Origin: an uncultured Flavobacteriaceae bacterium
GTDB taxonomy: Bacteria > Bacteroidota > Bacteroidia > Flavobacteriales > Flavobacteriaceae
NCBI GenBank assembly: GCA_947500525.1
Contig: CANMSH010000003.1
Span: 372,001 to 436,000, forward strand
Direction of reading: 5' to 3'
Length of the DNA stretch: 64,000 nt
The translations under genes and the position numbers were made by a program. Each line of letters opens with the position of its first letter. The first letter of the stretch is position 1. Below, one piece after another: positions 37,609 through 46,261 of this stretch. The notes below the pieces were generated by a model that did no database searches, was not told the DNA's origin, and was given only the letters and a program-made list of their open reading frames with translations.

Positions 37609-37673
37609 GAAAGAAAGGTCATTTAAACCAATTTCTTTCTAAACCTACAATTCACTACAATAAATGTAGGTTT
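37609..37673. repeat. Two adjacent inverted repeats upstream of the SDHY-repeat gene
   Basis: GAAAGAAA (37609-37616) pairs with TTTCTTTC (37632-37639), and AAACCTACA (37641-37649) pairs with TGTAGGTTT (37665-37673). They are separated by one base and lie upstream of the -7 box at 37710. They may be operators for the nearby LytTR regulator or structural remnants. Confidence 0.45.
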
Positions 37674-37709
37674 CATTACATTTCATTTTCAAACAATGGT
37701 AATCACCAA

Positions 37710-37717
37710 TATATTTG
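37710..37717 (+). promoter_or_regulatory. -7 promoter box for the SDHY-repeat gene
   Basis: TATATTTG matches TAnnTTTG, 23 bp before the ATG at 37741. The -33 region has no clear TTTG. Confidence 0.55.
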
Positions 37718-37740
37718 ACTAGCATTAAAATTCTAACATT

Positions 37741-39123
37741 ATGAATCGAATCTATAAATTTCAGAAAAACATACTCATCGCAGTACTGTTAATACTATGG
37801 AACATAGCTCCTACAGATAGTCATGGACAGACATCAAAGAGAAAAGTGAAAAACGCTTCTTATTCATATCACTCAAATCGTGATAATGATGGTAATACCA
37901 AAATACGTTATAAGAGTAAAACCAGTAATTTTGAATTAGAGTTTAACGGAGATATTAAGATCTCGAACGATGATAAAGATATTCTTAGCATTTCACGAGG
38001 CGGTTTTATAGAAATCAGAAAATCTTCTTTTGGTAATAGAAGACGCATTCTTATAGAAGCAAATAATGCTGGGCAACTTACTAAAAGTTTTTATGTAGGA
38101 CGCAGTGAAAAAAATTACAATACCGAAGGCAAAACTTGGTTGGCAGAAATTTTACCAGAGGTCGTAAGAACTACCACAATTGGGGCTGAATCTCGTGTAG
38201 ATCGATTCTATTTAAAAGGAGGTGCGAACTCAGTACTCACAGAAATTGGTAATTTGAAAAGTGATTATGTAAAATCAACATATTTCAAATTATTAATTAG
38301 GAAAAAATTAACCAATTCAGAATTGGTATCAGTAATTAAAAAAGCGGGATCAGAAATTAGATCAGATCACTATTTATCGGGTATTTTACAAGAGAATCAG
38401 AAAGCATTCTTAGCAAATGATAAAACAATTGCTGCCTACGTTCAAGCTGCGAAAAGTATTCAATCTGATCATTATGCGACAAATGTTTTAAAGAAGCTTA
38501 TTAATGATAGTTCAATTAATGATAATCAAATGGGAGCGCTATTAGAAATTTCTAAAGACATTAAATCAGATCATTATATGACTAATGTATTGAAAGAAAT
38601 TATGGACAAGCGAACATTAAATGAGAAAAACACCTTAGCTATCATAAATCTTTCTAAAGATATTCAATCTGATCATTACAAAACTGTCGTACTCAAAAAA
38701 GTAATTGATAAGAAAGATTTACCAATTAACGCTTATACTGCATACATGGCAACCTTAAGTGATGTAAGATCCGATCACTATACTACCGAAGTAATAAAGA
38801 AATTATTAGATACCAAGCTAGATACAAAAACCAGTTCATTGATAGCGCTATTAACTTTAGTAGATGAAAATATACAGTCAGATCATTATACGATGACCAT
38901 TTTCAAGAAACTGGCTAAACAGCGACTTTCAGAAGATCAATTAATCGCTACGCTAAAAGCTGCTTCGACAATAAGATCAGACCATTATTTATCTCAAGTA
39001 TTGTTGGCCTTTTCTGGTTCAGTTAATGGCGCCTCAGAAAAAGTAAAACAAGCCTATAAAAACACTGCTAAATCAATTGGTTCTGATACGTATTACGGTA
39101 AAGCTATGAAAGCCATAAATTAA
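37741..39123 (+). CDS. Secreted protein with nine ~34-residue SDHY repeats
   Basis: I do not recognise this 460-residue protein. A signal peptide covers residues 1-30 (ILIAVLLILWNIAPTDSHGQ). Residues 31-165 are polar and beta-rich. From 174 to 450 a degenerate repeat recurs with a core Ser-Asp-His-Tyr at 208, 242, 276, 310, 344, 380 and 413, and variant cores at 174 (SDY) and 448 (SDTY). The period is 34 residues for five steps. Units are helical, with VLKKL after the core and an I/L-rich helix before it, so an alpha-solenoid is likely. It lies upstream of two LytS-like proteins and a LytTR regulator, so it may sense, or be controlled by, that system. This link is inferred. Confidence 0.85.
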   Translation: MNRIYKFQKNILIAVLLILWNIAPTDSHGQTSKRKVKNASYSYHSNRDNDGNTKIRYKSKTSNFELEFNGDIKISNDDKDILSISRGGFIEIRKSSFGNRRRILIEANNAGQLTKSFYVGRSEKNYNTEGKTWLAEILPEVVRTTTIGAESRVDRFYLKGGANSVLTEIGNLKSDYVKSTYFKLLIRKKLTNSELVSVIKKAGSEIRSDHYLSGILQENQKAFLANDKTIAAYVQAAKSIQSDHYATNVLKKLINDSSINDNQMGALLEISKDIKSDHYMTNVLKEIMDKRTLNEKNTLAIINLSKDIQSDHYKTVVLKKVIDKKDLPINAYTAYMATLSDVRSDHYTTEVIKKLLDTKLDTKTSSLIALLTLVDENIQSDHYTMTIFKKLAKQRLSEDQLIATLKAASTIRSDHYLSQVLLAFSGSVNGASEKVKQAYKNTAKSIGSDTYYGKAMKAIN

Positions 39124-39135
39124 CCAATAAGCTTC

Positions 39136-39176
39136 AGGTACTCAACGCTTCTTAAAGTTGGGAAGATTGAGTACCT
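39136..39176 (+). terminator. Hairpin between the SDHY gene and the sensor kinase
   Basis: AGGTACTCAA (39136-39145) is the exact reverse complement of TTGAGTACCT (39167-39176), and an inner CTTC/GAAG stem extends it. Only a short T-rich stretch follows, and the kinase ATG is 7 bp downstream. It may be a weak terminator or an attenuator that lowers kinase expression. Confidence 0.55.
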
Positions 39177-39183
39177 TGGCTTT

Positions 39184-40236
39184 ATGCAAGAAATCTATCA
39201 ACGAATATTAAACCATAACGGCGTGAAAAAGCATTTCCTCATTAGCTTTCTTGGGGCCCTTTTGGGTATATTGATATATTATTATCTTCTGGTAAATGGA
39301 GAAATAGTAGACGAAAATGTATCCTTTCGAGGCATATCTGCTGCTGCAATTTGCGGGGTTTTAGTAAGTTATTTTTCCTTTGCATTAACATTGAAGCTAG
39401 ACCGATTATTACCTTGGAAAAATCAAATGCCAAATCGCCTTGCCGCAGGCATTATATCTCATTTTATTACAGCTTTACTTATTACAATCAGTTGTTTTTA
39501 CGCATATAACAACTATATACTTATACAATCAGATTTTTTTAACGCCTACAGACAAACCTTAATAAAACTTTCAATTTTACTCTTTATAATTTCAATTTTG
39601 TTTACCCTCGTATATTTTGCTTTATACTCATATTATTCATTTGCAAGATTACAAATTGAGACAGTTCGACAGGAAAGATCACAAATTGAATTGCAATTGA
39701 AGGCTTTAAAATCTCAAATTAGTCCACACTTTTTATTTAATAATTTAAACACTATTTCTTCCTTGATTTTTGAGGATGTACCGAAGGCAGAAATATACAT
39801 TAGGCGCTTAGCAACTATTTATCAGTTTACTTTGAGCAGTTATCATGAAAAATTAGTACCGCTATCTAAAGAACTCGAAATTCTGACATCCTATCAGTAT
39901 TTATTAGACATTAGATTTAAAAATAAAATCAACTGGGTCATAAACATATCTGAAGAACATGGCCAAAGCAATATCCCTCCATTAACGCTTCAGATGTTGG
40001 TGGAAAACGCAATCAAGCATAACGAACTCTCCAGTGACAACCCGCTTACCATTATGATAAAATCAACAGATAAGTACTTATGCGTTGAAAACACCTTGAC
40101 AAATACACCTAAAAAAATCGAATCTTTTAATATTGGTTTAAGCAACATTAAAGATCGTTACAAACTGCTGAGCAATCAGGATGTAATTATTGATAGAGGA
40201 ACAGATTTTAGTGTGAAATTACCGATAATGGCATGA
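39184..40236 (+). CDS. LytS/YpdA-type sensor histidine kinase
   Basis: A 350-residue membrane kinase with four predicted helices (about residues 18-36, 50-68, 88-108 and 128-150). It then carries the His_kinase domain: the phospho-acceptor H182 in ISPHFLFNNLNT, the N-box VENAIKHN (273-280) and the G-region IGLSNIKDRYKLL. All residues needed for activity seem present. It overlaps the next gene by 4 nt (ATGA) and probably phosphorylates the LytTR regulator two genes downstream. The signal sensed is unknown. Confidence 0.93.
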   Translation: MQEIYQRILNHNGVKKHFLISFLGALLGILIYYYLLVNGEIVDENVSFRGISAAAICGVLVSYFSFALTLKLDRLLPWKNQMPNRLAAGIISHFITALLITISCFYAYNNYILIQSDFFNAYRQTLIKLSILLFIISILFTLVYFALYSYYSFARLQIETVRQERSQIELQLKALKSQISPHFLFNNLNTISSLIFEDVPKAEIYIRRLATIYQFTLSSYHEKLVPLSKELEILTSYQYLLDIRFKNKINWVINISEEHGQSNIPPLTLQMLVENAIKHNELSSDNPLTIMIKSTDKYLCVENTLTNTPKKIESFNIGLSNIKDRYKLLSNQDVIIDRGTDFSVKLPIMA

Positions 40237-41261
40237 AAAAACTATTTATATATCATCCCTTATTCCGTATCCTTAGTCCGATATTTATTGGCATCATTGT
40301 TTATTTACTCATTTTATTGATAAACAACACCACCGATCAGTTACAAGATCAATTTCTTGGTCAAGAATTATATGTTTGTATAGGGTTGGCTTATTTAATT
40401 CAAGAACTTTCAGTTCTACAATTAATGGTTTTTAAAAAATATAAGTTCACTACATCTGAATTTATGACTCTTTTTCTTCAAATTCTAACCTCATTGATCT
40501 TATGTATTGTCGTTGTGAGCACCGCAATGACCCTGTACTTTAAATATGCGCTGGGGTTTTCACCCAGCAAGGAAGAACTATTGGTTTTTAACAGTATTTT
40601 CTCTGTCATATGTATCATATATATTTCTCTATATGTTAGCCATCAATATCTGCACCGAATAAATACCAAAAAATTAACTTATGAATTGTTACGTAAAAAA
40701 AATATTGAAGATGAGTTCTTACATTTTGAGAAAACGATAAATCCTAAATTATTATTTGAAAGCCTCGATGCTCTTATCATATTAATATATAAAAATAAAG
40801 AACAATCAGATGATTTTTTGGACGCACTGGCAAGTGTTTACCGATATATTCTGTCAACAAAAAATAGAGAATTAATACCCGTTAATGAAGAGCTAATTAG
40901 TTTAACTGAATTCGTAAAACTCTTCAATTATCTGCCATATAGAAAACTTGCTATCAATACTAAGGTAGCATCCCATTCTTTAATAGTACCAAATAGTTTG
41001 ATTTTTATAGTTGAACAAATTATACGAAGTTCAATTCGTTCAGAAAAAATTGAATTAGACTTAGTATTAGAAGAATCAGAAGATGCTCTGTTGCTCAAAT
41101 ATAAATCGGCCGATAAAGTAAATGATGCATTGTCAATTAAAAAGTTATCTAAAATCGTTCAGGCGTATAAAATATATAGCGATAAAAAACTAAGTATTCT
41201 CACAGAAGACAATATTAGAACTATAGAAATTCCAAAACTACAAACAGCACCTACATCATGA
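40233..41261 (+). CDS. LytS-like pseudokinase (degenerate histidine kinase)
   Basis: A 342-residue protein with the same plan as its upstream neighbour: four membrane helices (about 10-30, 46-66, 80-103 and 118-138), then a His_kinase-like domain. The acceptor motif reads INPKLLFESLD, with Lys at the His position (K172) and Glu at the usual Asn. The N-box equivalent is VEQIIRSS, lacking the Mg-binding Asn, and no glycine box is seen. The dimerisation segment (SVYRYILSTKNRELIPVNEE) aligns with the active kinase. It is probably catalytically dead and may form heterodimers with the active kinase. It overlaps both neighbours by 4 nt. Confidence 0.88.
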   Translation: MKKLFIYHPLFRILSPIFIGIIVYLLILLINNTTDQLQDQFLGQELYVCIGLAYLIQELSVLQLMVFKKYKFTTSEFMTLFLQILTSLILCIVVVSTAMTLYFKYALGFSPSKEELLVFNSIFSVICIIYISLYVSHQYLHRINTKKLTYELLRKKNIEDEFLHFEKTINPKLLFESLDALIILIYKNKEQSDDFLDALASVYRYILSTKNRELIPVNEELISLTEFVKLFNYLPYRKLAINTKVASHSLIVPNSLIFIVEQIIRSSIRSEKIELDLVLEESEDALLLKYKSADKVNDALSIKKLSKIVQAYKIYSDKKLSILTEDNIRTIEIPKLQTAPTS

Positions 41262-42016
41262 AAATTGTTCTTATTGAAGATGAAATTCCTGCAATCGAGA
41301 AACTCGAAAGGTACTTATTGAAATACGATCCAACCTTTGAAATTGTTATAAAGCTCTCAAGTATTGCTGGAGCTGTTGAATGGTTTAAGGATGGCGAAAA
41401 TGCTTTCGATCTTATTTTTATGGACATCCAATTATCTGATGGCTTAAGTTTTGAAATATTCAATCAAGTTAGTCTAGAAAAACCCGTCATTTTTATTACT
41501 GCCTTCGATGAATACGCCATTGATGCTTTTAAGGTAAATAGTGTTGATTATATATTAAAACCAGTAACATTTACGGATCTTTCAAAATCTCTTCAAAAAC
41601 ATAAAAAGTTACAAGCTGTTTATCATATTGATCAAGCGATCAAAAAAGTTTCAAACACGCTCTTCGAAAAAAAAGTAAAAGATCGATTTTTAGTGCGTTT
41701 AGGTAATCATATTCATGCCATTAACGCGATCGATATAGCACTATTTTATGCTGAAGGCAGAACTGTTTTTTTAGTCACAAAAGAACAAAAGAAATTCATC
41801 GTTGAATATAGTTTGGAGAAACTTTGTGAATTGCTAGACTCAGCCCTATTTTATCGCGTTAACCGCACATTTATAATTCAAATTAATGCAATTAACAATG
41901 TGGTTGTTTATTCAAATAGTAGACTGAAAATTATGCCTCTTGTTCGTATGGAAAAAGAAATTATTGTTAGTAGAGAAAAAGTGTCAAGCTTTAAACGCTG
42001 GCTAGAAGGCTCTTAA
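41258..42016 (+). CDS. LytTR-family response regulator
   Basis: A 252-residue regulator. The receiver domain (1-120) has acidic residues E7 and D8, the phospho-acceptor D56 in LIFMDIQLSDG, Thr in FITAFDEYAID and Lys in DYILKP. The LytTR DNA-binding domain (about 150-250) shows FYAEGRTVFLVT and FYRVNRTFIIQINAINNV. It overlaps the pseudokinase gene by 4 nt, so the three-gene unit is translationally coupled. Candidate targets are the inverted repeats upstream of the SDHY gene. It ends 8 bp from a convergent PAS kinase. Confidence 0.95.
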   Translation: MKIVLIEDEIPAIEKLERYLLKYDPTFEIVIKLSSIAGAVEWFKDGENAFDLIFMDIQLSDGLSFEIFNQVSLEKPVIFITAFDEYAIDAFKVNSVDYILKPVTFTDLSKSLQKHKKLQAVYHIDQAIKKVSNTLFEKKVKDRFLVRLGNHIHAINAIDIALFYAEGRTVFLVTKEQKKFIVEYSLEKLCELLDSALFYRVNRTFIIQINAINNVVVYSNSRLKIMPLVRMEKEIIVSREKVSSFKRWLEGS

Positions 42017-42024
42017 ATCTACAA

Positions 42025-43101
42025 TCACTTGTGTTTTGGCAGTGTTAATATAAACTTTGACCCTACCCCTAATATAGATTCTACTTCTATAGTTCCTCCT
42101 AAATTATCTATAATTGTTTTACATATAGTAAGCCCAATACCAGAGCCCGCATATTTTTTCGAAGAATTCAATTTGACGAAAATCTTAAATATCGTATCTG
42201 AATCTAACTCCTTCATCCCAATACCGTTATCTGTAACCGTTACAACATAGTCTAATTCTTGTTCGATACTCGCTACCTCAATAATAGGATGAACATCATC
42301 TTTTCTAAATTTTATGGCATTGGCTATTAAGTTTTGAAATAACTGATAAACCCTCACATTATTTGCCTTAATGATAGGTAGTTCTTTCCACTTCAAAGTA
42401 GTATTCGTACTTCGAATCGAAGCGTACATATTCGTTTCAACTTCCTTGATTACTTCATTTAAGTCAACCATTCTTACGTCACGATAATCTTTATCAATGG
42501 TTGCATACTCTAACAATCCACTCACCAAGTCATCAGCGGCAGAAGACGCAGACTTTATATAATTCAAATATGATGTGCTTTTATCAGACAAACTTGAATT
42601 CGCATCTTTTTCAATAAGATCAGTCAAAAAATTTATTGTATTCAAGGGCACCTTCAGGTCATGAGATGCGGCATAAGCAAATTCGGCTAACTTGTCTACT
42701 GAATCGATTAAAAGTTGTTCTGCTTTTTTTGATTCAGTTATATCTCTAATTACGGCAACTATGAATTTTTTTCCTTTTGAGTTTGTATAGAGTGATTTTT
42801 TCGTTGAAATGATATATTTCTTTCCAGAAGAGTCTGTAAAACTTTCAACATTTACATTTCCTTGACCGGAATTAAGAACCACTAAATCAATGTTTCTATA
42901 GACCTTCGCTTCTTCATCTGGAAAGATATCAAAATCGGTTTTACCAATAATCTTATCTCTTTCAAAACCAAAAAAGGCGCAGGATACGTTATTCAGAAAT
43001 ACAAATTTATGATCCTCATCTTTTACAAAAACGGGATCTTTAACATGATTTAATATTCCTTCAAAAAAACTTAGGTCAGGTTGACTTAGCGTCGTAAGCA
43101 T
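42025..43101 (-). CDS. PAS-domain sensor histidine kinase
   Basis: A 358-residue soluble kinase. A PAS domain covers residues 12-127 (FVKDEDHKFVFLNNVSCAFFG). HisKA has H147 in AASHDLKVPLNTI, and HATPase_c has NLIANAIKF, VTDNGIGM and GSGIGLTICKTIIDNLGG. No receiver domain or membrane helix is present, and no cognate regulator lies beside it on the same strand. It starts 30 bp after argH on the same strand with no promoter match in the gap, so it may be the last gene of the arginine operon. Confidence 0.94.
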   Translation of the reverse strand: MLTTLSQPDLSFFEGILNHVKDPVFVKDEDHKFVFLNNVSCAFFGFERDKIIGKTDFDIFPDEEAKVYRNIDLVVLNSGQGNVNVESFTDSSGKKYIISTKKSLYTNSKGKKFIVAVIRDITESKKAEQLLIDSVDKLAEFAYAASHDLKVPLNTINFLTDLIEKDANSSLSDKSTSYLNYIKSASSAADDLVSGLLEYATIDKDYRDVRMVDLNEVIKEVETNMYASIRSTNTTLKWKELPIIKANNVRVYQLFQNLIANAIKFRKDDVHPIIEVASIEQELDYVVTVTDNGIGMKELDSDTIFKIFVKLNSSKKYAGSGIGLTICKTIIDNLGGTIEVESILGVGSKFILTLPKHK

Positions 43102-43131
43102 TGCTAAATTTATAATTTTTTATTCAAAAAA

Positions 43132-44409
43132 TCAAGTTTTAGGATACTTGTCATGAATCTCTTTTAAACATAAATTGTGTATACTGCCTTCATGTGTATG
43201 CTTTTTGGTGACATCAGGTTTATACGTTCCATTTATGACTTCTCCCCCAACTTTCTTGTATGCATCTCTAAATGACATCCCCTCTTCTACCATCGTATTG
43301 ATATTGTCAACGGTAAATAAATATTTATATTTTTCGTCATTCAAATCAACGGTTTTTACAATTACTTGTTGAATGGCATAATTAAAAACGTCTAAAATAT
43401 CTTTCATTTCAGAAATAGCGTTTATCATATTTTCTTTTAACAATTGAAAATCTCGATGATAACCACTTGGCAAATTATTGGTAATAAGTATCATTTCTGT
43501 CTGCAAAGACTGAATCTTATTACATTTGCCTCGAATCAATTCAAATACGTCTGGGTTCTTTTTATGCGGCATGATACTGCTACCTGTGGTTAACTCGTCT
43601 GGAAACGAAATAAAATCAAAATTCTGACTCATATATAAACAAATATCCATCGCAAACCTTGAGAGGGTATTAGACAAACCGCCCAAGGCAGCAGCAATAG
43701 TGCGTTCATTTTTACCTCTACCCATTTGTGCTGCTACGACATTATACTTAAGCTCCGAAAACCCTAACTCTTTTGTTGTGAATGTTCTATCAATAGGAAA
43801 AGAGCTTCCATAACCCGCCGCAGAACCTAAGGGATTTTGATCTACGGTTTTCAATGCTGCTTCGAGCAAGTAGGTATCGTCAATCAACAATTCAGCATAT
43901 GCCGAAAACCACAATCCAAAGGAAGATGGCATAGCCACTTGTAAATGCGTGTATCCAGGCAGCAACTCATCCTTATGTGTCGCTGCGAGATCTAACAAAG
44001 TATTAAACAGTAATTCAGTCTTGGTATTGATTAACTTCAAATTATCTTTATAATAGAGCTGAAGTGCAACGAGAACTTGATCATTTCTAGAACGTGCGGT
44101 ATGTATTTTCTTTCCTACATCTCCGTACATCTTCGTTAATTCAAATTCTATTTTAGAATGTACATCTTCGAATTGAGCTTCAATACAAAAAGTACCGGCG
44201 TCTATTTGTTCTTGCAATAGTTGCAGTCCTTCTTTAAGCTGTTCTAGTTCCGCTGTCTCAATAATATTTATCTTGGCTAGCATTTTAGCATGGGCTAAAG
44301 AAGCTGCTATATCATACGAGGCGATATTCATATCTAATACCCTATCATTTCCTACAGTAAACTGTTCTATTTTTTTATCAATATCTATTCCTTTATCCCA
44401 GAGTTTCAT
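43132..44409 (-). CDS. argH: Argininosuccinate lyase
   Basis: ArgH splits argininosuccinate into arginine and fumarate, the last step of the pathway. The 425-residue protein has the fumarase/lyase signature GSSIMPHKKNPDVFEL and the segment HTARSRNDQVLVALQLY. It is about 30 residues shorter than E. coli ArgH. It lies 11 bp after argE. Confidence 0.97.
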   Translation of the reverse strand: MKLWDKGIDIDKKIEQFTVGNDRVLDMNIASYDIAASLAHAKMLAKINIIETAELEQLKEGLQLLQEQIDAGTFCIEAQFEDVHSKIEFELTKMYGDVGKKIHTARSRNDQVLVALQLYYKDNLKLINTKTELLFNTLLDLAATHKDELLPGYTHLQVAMPSSFGLWFSAYAELLIDDTYLLEAALKTVDQNPLGSAAGYGSSFPIDRTFTTKELGFSELKYNVVAAQMGRGKNERTIAAALGGLSNTLSRFAMDICLYMSQNFDFISFPDELTTGSSIMPHKKNPDVFELIRGKCNKIQSLQTEMILITNNLPSGYHRDFQLLKENMINAISEMKDILDVFNYAIQQVIVKTVDLNDEKYKYLFTVDNINTMVEEGMSFRDAYKKVGGEVINGTYKPDVTKKHTHEGSIHNLCLKEIHDKYPKT

Positions 44410-44420
44410 GCGCTAAAATT

Positions 44421-45485
44421 TTAGTTAATTACTTTTTCTAATAGTTGAATATATATGTCAATACCCTCTTCAATTTCATGCACATAAATGAATTCATCTG
44501 CTGAGTGGGATCTTGTGCTATCGCCTGGACCTAGTTTTAAAGAAGGACAGGTCAATACTGCTTGATCTGATAGCGTTGGTGAACCATAGGTCTTTCTACC
44601 AAGATTAATTCCGGCTTTTACCAGTTCATGATCTACTGGGATAGATGAAGAATTCAATCTCAAGCTCCTTGGTATCATCGAATCACATGGTGAACTCAAA
44701 ATCAAAATATCTGCAATTTCTTGATTCGTATAACAATCGTTTACACGAACATCAACCACCATGCTAACTTCTGAAGGCACTGCATTATGTTGTTTCCCCG
44801 CATTAACTTGAGTAACTGTCATTTTTACCTCTCCTAATGATGTTGACTTCTTTTCGAAAGAAAATTCCTCAAACCATTTCAATACCTTTCCTAGTTTATA
44901 AATAGGATTATCGCTATTTGGATGAGCAGCATGACTCGGTGTTCCTTTTACCAATGCGTCAAAAACTACCAATCCTTTTTCGGCTACTGCTAGATCCATC
45001 AAAGTAGGTTCTCCAACTATCGCAACATCTATTGATGGAATTACCGAGAGCATACTATTTAGTCCTTTATCTCCACTACTTTCTTCTTCTGCCGAAGCAA
45101 CCAAGACCAAATTGTATTTTAGATTTTTCTCTTTATAAAAATATACAAATGTTGCCATGAGCGAAACCAAGCATCCTCCAGCGTCATTACTCCCTAAACC
45201 ATACAATTTTCCGTCTTCAACACTGGCCACAAACGGATCTTTAGTATAACCATTATTTGGTTTGACCGTATCATGATGTGAATTTAGCAATAATGTAGGT
45301 TTACTTTCGTCGAAATGCTCGTTAACCGCCCATATGTTATTGTTTGTTCTGCTGCATTCAACATCATAACCCTCTAACCATCTTTTAATTAGCGTACCTG
45401 TTTCTTCCTCTTCCGAAGAAAAAGATTGTGTTTCTATCAGCTGCTTTAATAAAGCAATTGCACTTTTTGTTATCGTTTCTAACAT
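44421..45485 (-). CDS. argE: M20-family acyl-ornithine/acyl-citrulline deacylase
   Basis: A 354-residue M20 metallopeptidase with metal ligands in LLNSHHDTVKP, GLGSNDAGG and the catalytic Glu pair in ASAEEESSGDKG. Because the operon holds an acyl-ornithine carbamoyltransferase, the substrate is more likely acyl-citrulline than acetylornithine. That is inferred from pathway logic. Its ATG shares one base with the argB stop (TAATG). Confidence 0.92.
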   Translation of the reverse strand: MLETITKSAIALLKQLIETQSFSSEEEETGTLIKRWLEGYDVECSRTNNNIWAVNEHFDESKPTLLLNSHHDTVKPNNGYTKDPFVASVEDGKLYGLGSNDAGGCLVSLMATFVYFYKEKNLKYNLVLVASAEEESSGDKGLNSMLSVIPSIDVAIVGEPTLMDLAVAEKGLVVFDALVKGTPSHAAHPNSDNPIYKLGKVLKWFEEFSFEKKSTSLGEVKMTVTQVNAGKQHNAVPSEVSMVVDVRVNDCYTNQEIADILILSSPCDSMIPRSLRLNSSSIPVDHELVKAGINLGRKTYGSPTLSDQAVLTCPSLKLGPGDSTRSHSADEFIYVHEIEEGIDIYIQLLEKVIN

Positions 45486-46261
45486 TATTTCTTAATTGTG
45501 GTGAATTTACTCTTGGTATCGAATAACATACTTACATTACCAATACATACTTTACTCACGTTCTTTTTAATTGCATTAAAGCAGTTCACCAATTTTGGCA
45601 ACATACCATCATTAATAATTTGTTTTTCTATTAACTCCTGGTAATTCTTCGTAGTAATATGTTCTATCACCGAATCATCATTTTCGACGTTTTGAAGGAC
45701 TCCATTTTTCTCAAAACAATAGTACAATTCCGTTTTGTAATGTTTGGTAAAAGCTCCCGCTAATTCTGATGCTACAGTATCGGCATTTGTATTTAAAAGT
45801 TGTCCATTTTTATCATGCGTTATCGCGCAAAACACAGGAGTAATTGAATGTTCAACTAAAAGATTTAAAATTCGAGTATTCACCTTTACAACATCACCTA
45901 CAAACCCAAAATCAACACTCGTTACTGGTCTTTTTACTGAAGTAATGGTATTGCCATCTGCGCCAGAAAAGCCTAAAGCATTGCAATTAAAACCTTGCAA
46001 TTTTGCAACAATGTTTTTATTTATTTTACCGGCATAAACCATCGTTACAATACCTAATGTATTCGTATCCGTGATACGTCTACCATTTGTCATTTTCACT
46101 TCAACACCCATTTCTTCTGTCAGTTGTGAAGCCGATTTACCTCCTCCATGGACTAGTATTTTTGGAGATTTAATTTTGGCAAACTCTTTTAAGAACGCGT
46201 CCAATGCCTTGGCATCATCAATTACATTACCTCCTATTTTTACGACTTTTAGCGTTTTCAT
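45485..46261 (-). CDS. argB: N-acyl-L-glutamate kinase (ArgB)
   Basis: ArgB phosphorylates N-acylglutamate in the second step of arginine synthesis. The 258-residue amino-acid kinase has KVVKIGGNVIDDAKALDAF, LVHGGGKSASQLTEEMGV and NTNADTVASELAGAF. Whether the acyl group is acetyl or succinyl is unclear, as for the other enzymes of this operon. It overlaps argF' by 4 nt. Confidence 0.95.
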   Translation of the reverse strand: MKTLKVVKIGGNVIDDAKALDAFLKEFAKIKSPKILVHGGGKSASQLTEEMGVEVKMTNGRRITDTNTLGIVTMVYAGKINKNIVAKLQGFNCNALGFSGADGNTITSVKRPVTSVDFGFVGDVVKVNTRILNLLVEHSITPVFCAITHDKNGQLLNTNADTVASELAGAFTKHYKTELYYCFEKNGVLQNVENDDSVIEHITTKNYQELIEKQIINDGMLPKLVNCFNAIKKNVSKVCIGNVSMLFDTKSKFTTIKK

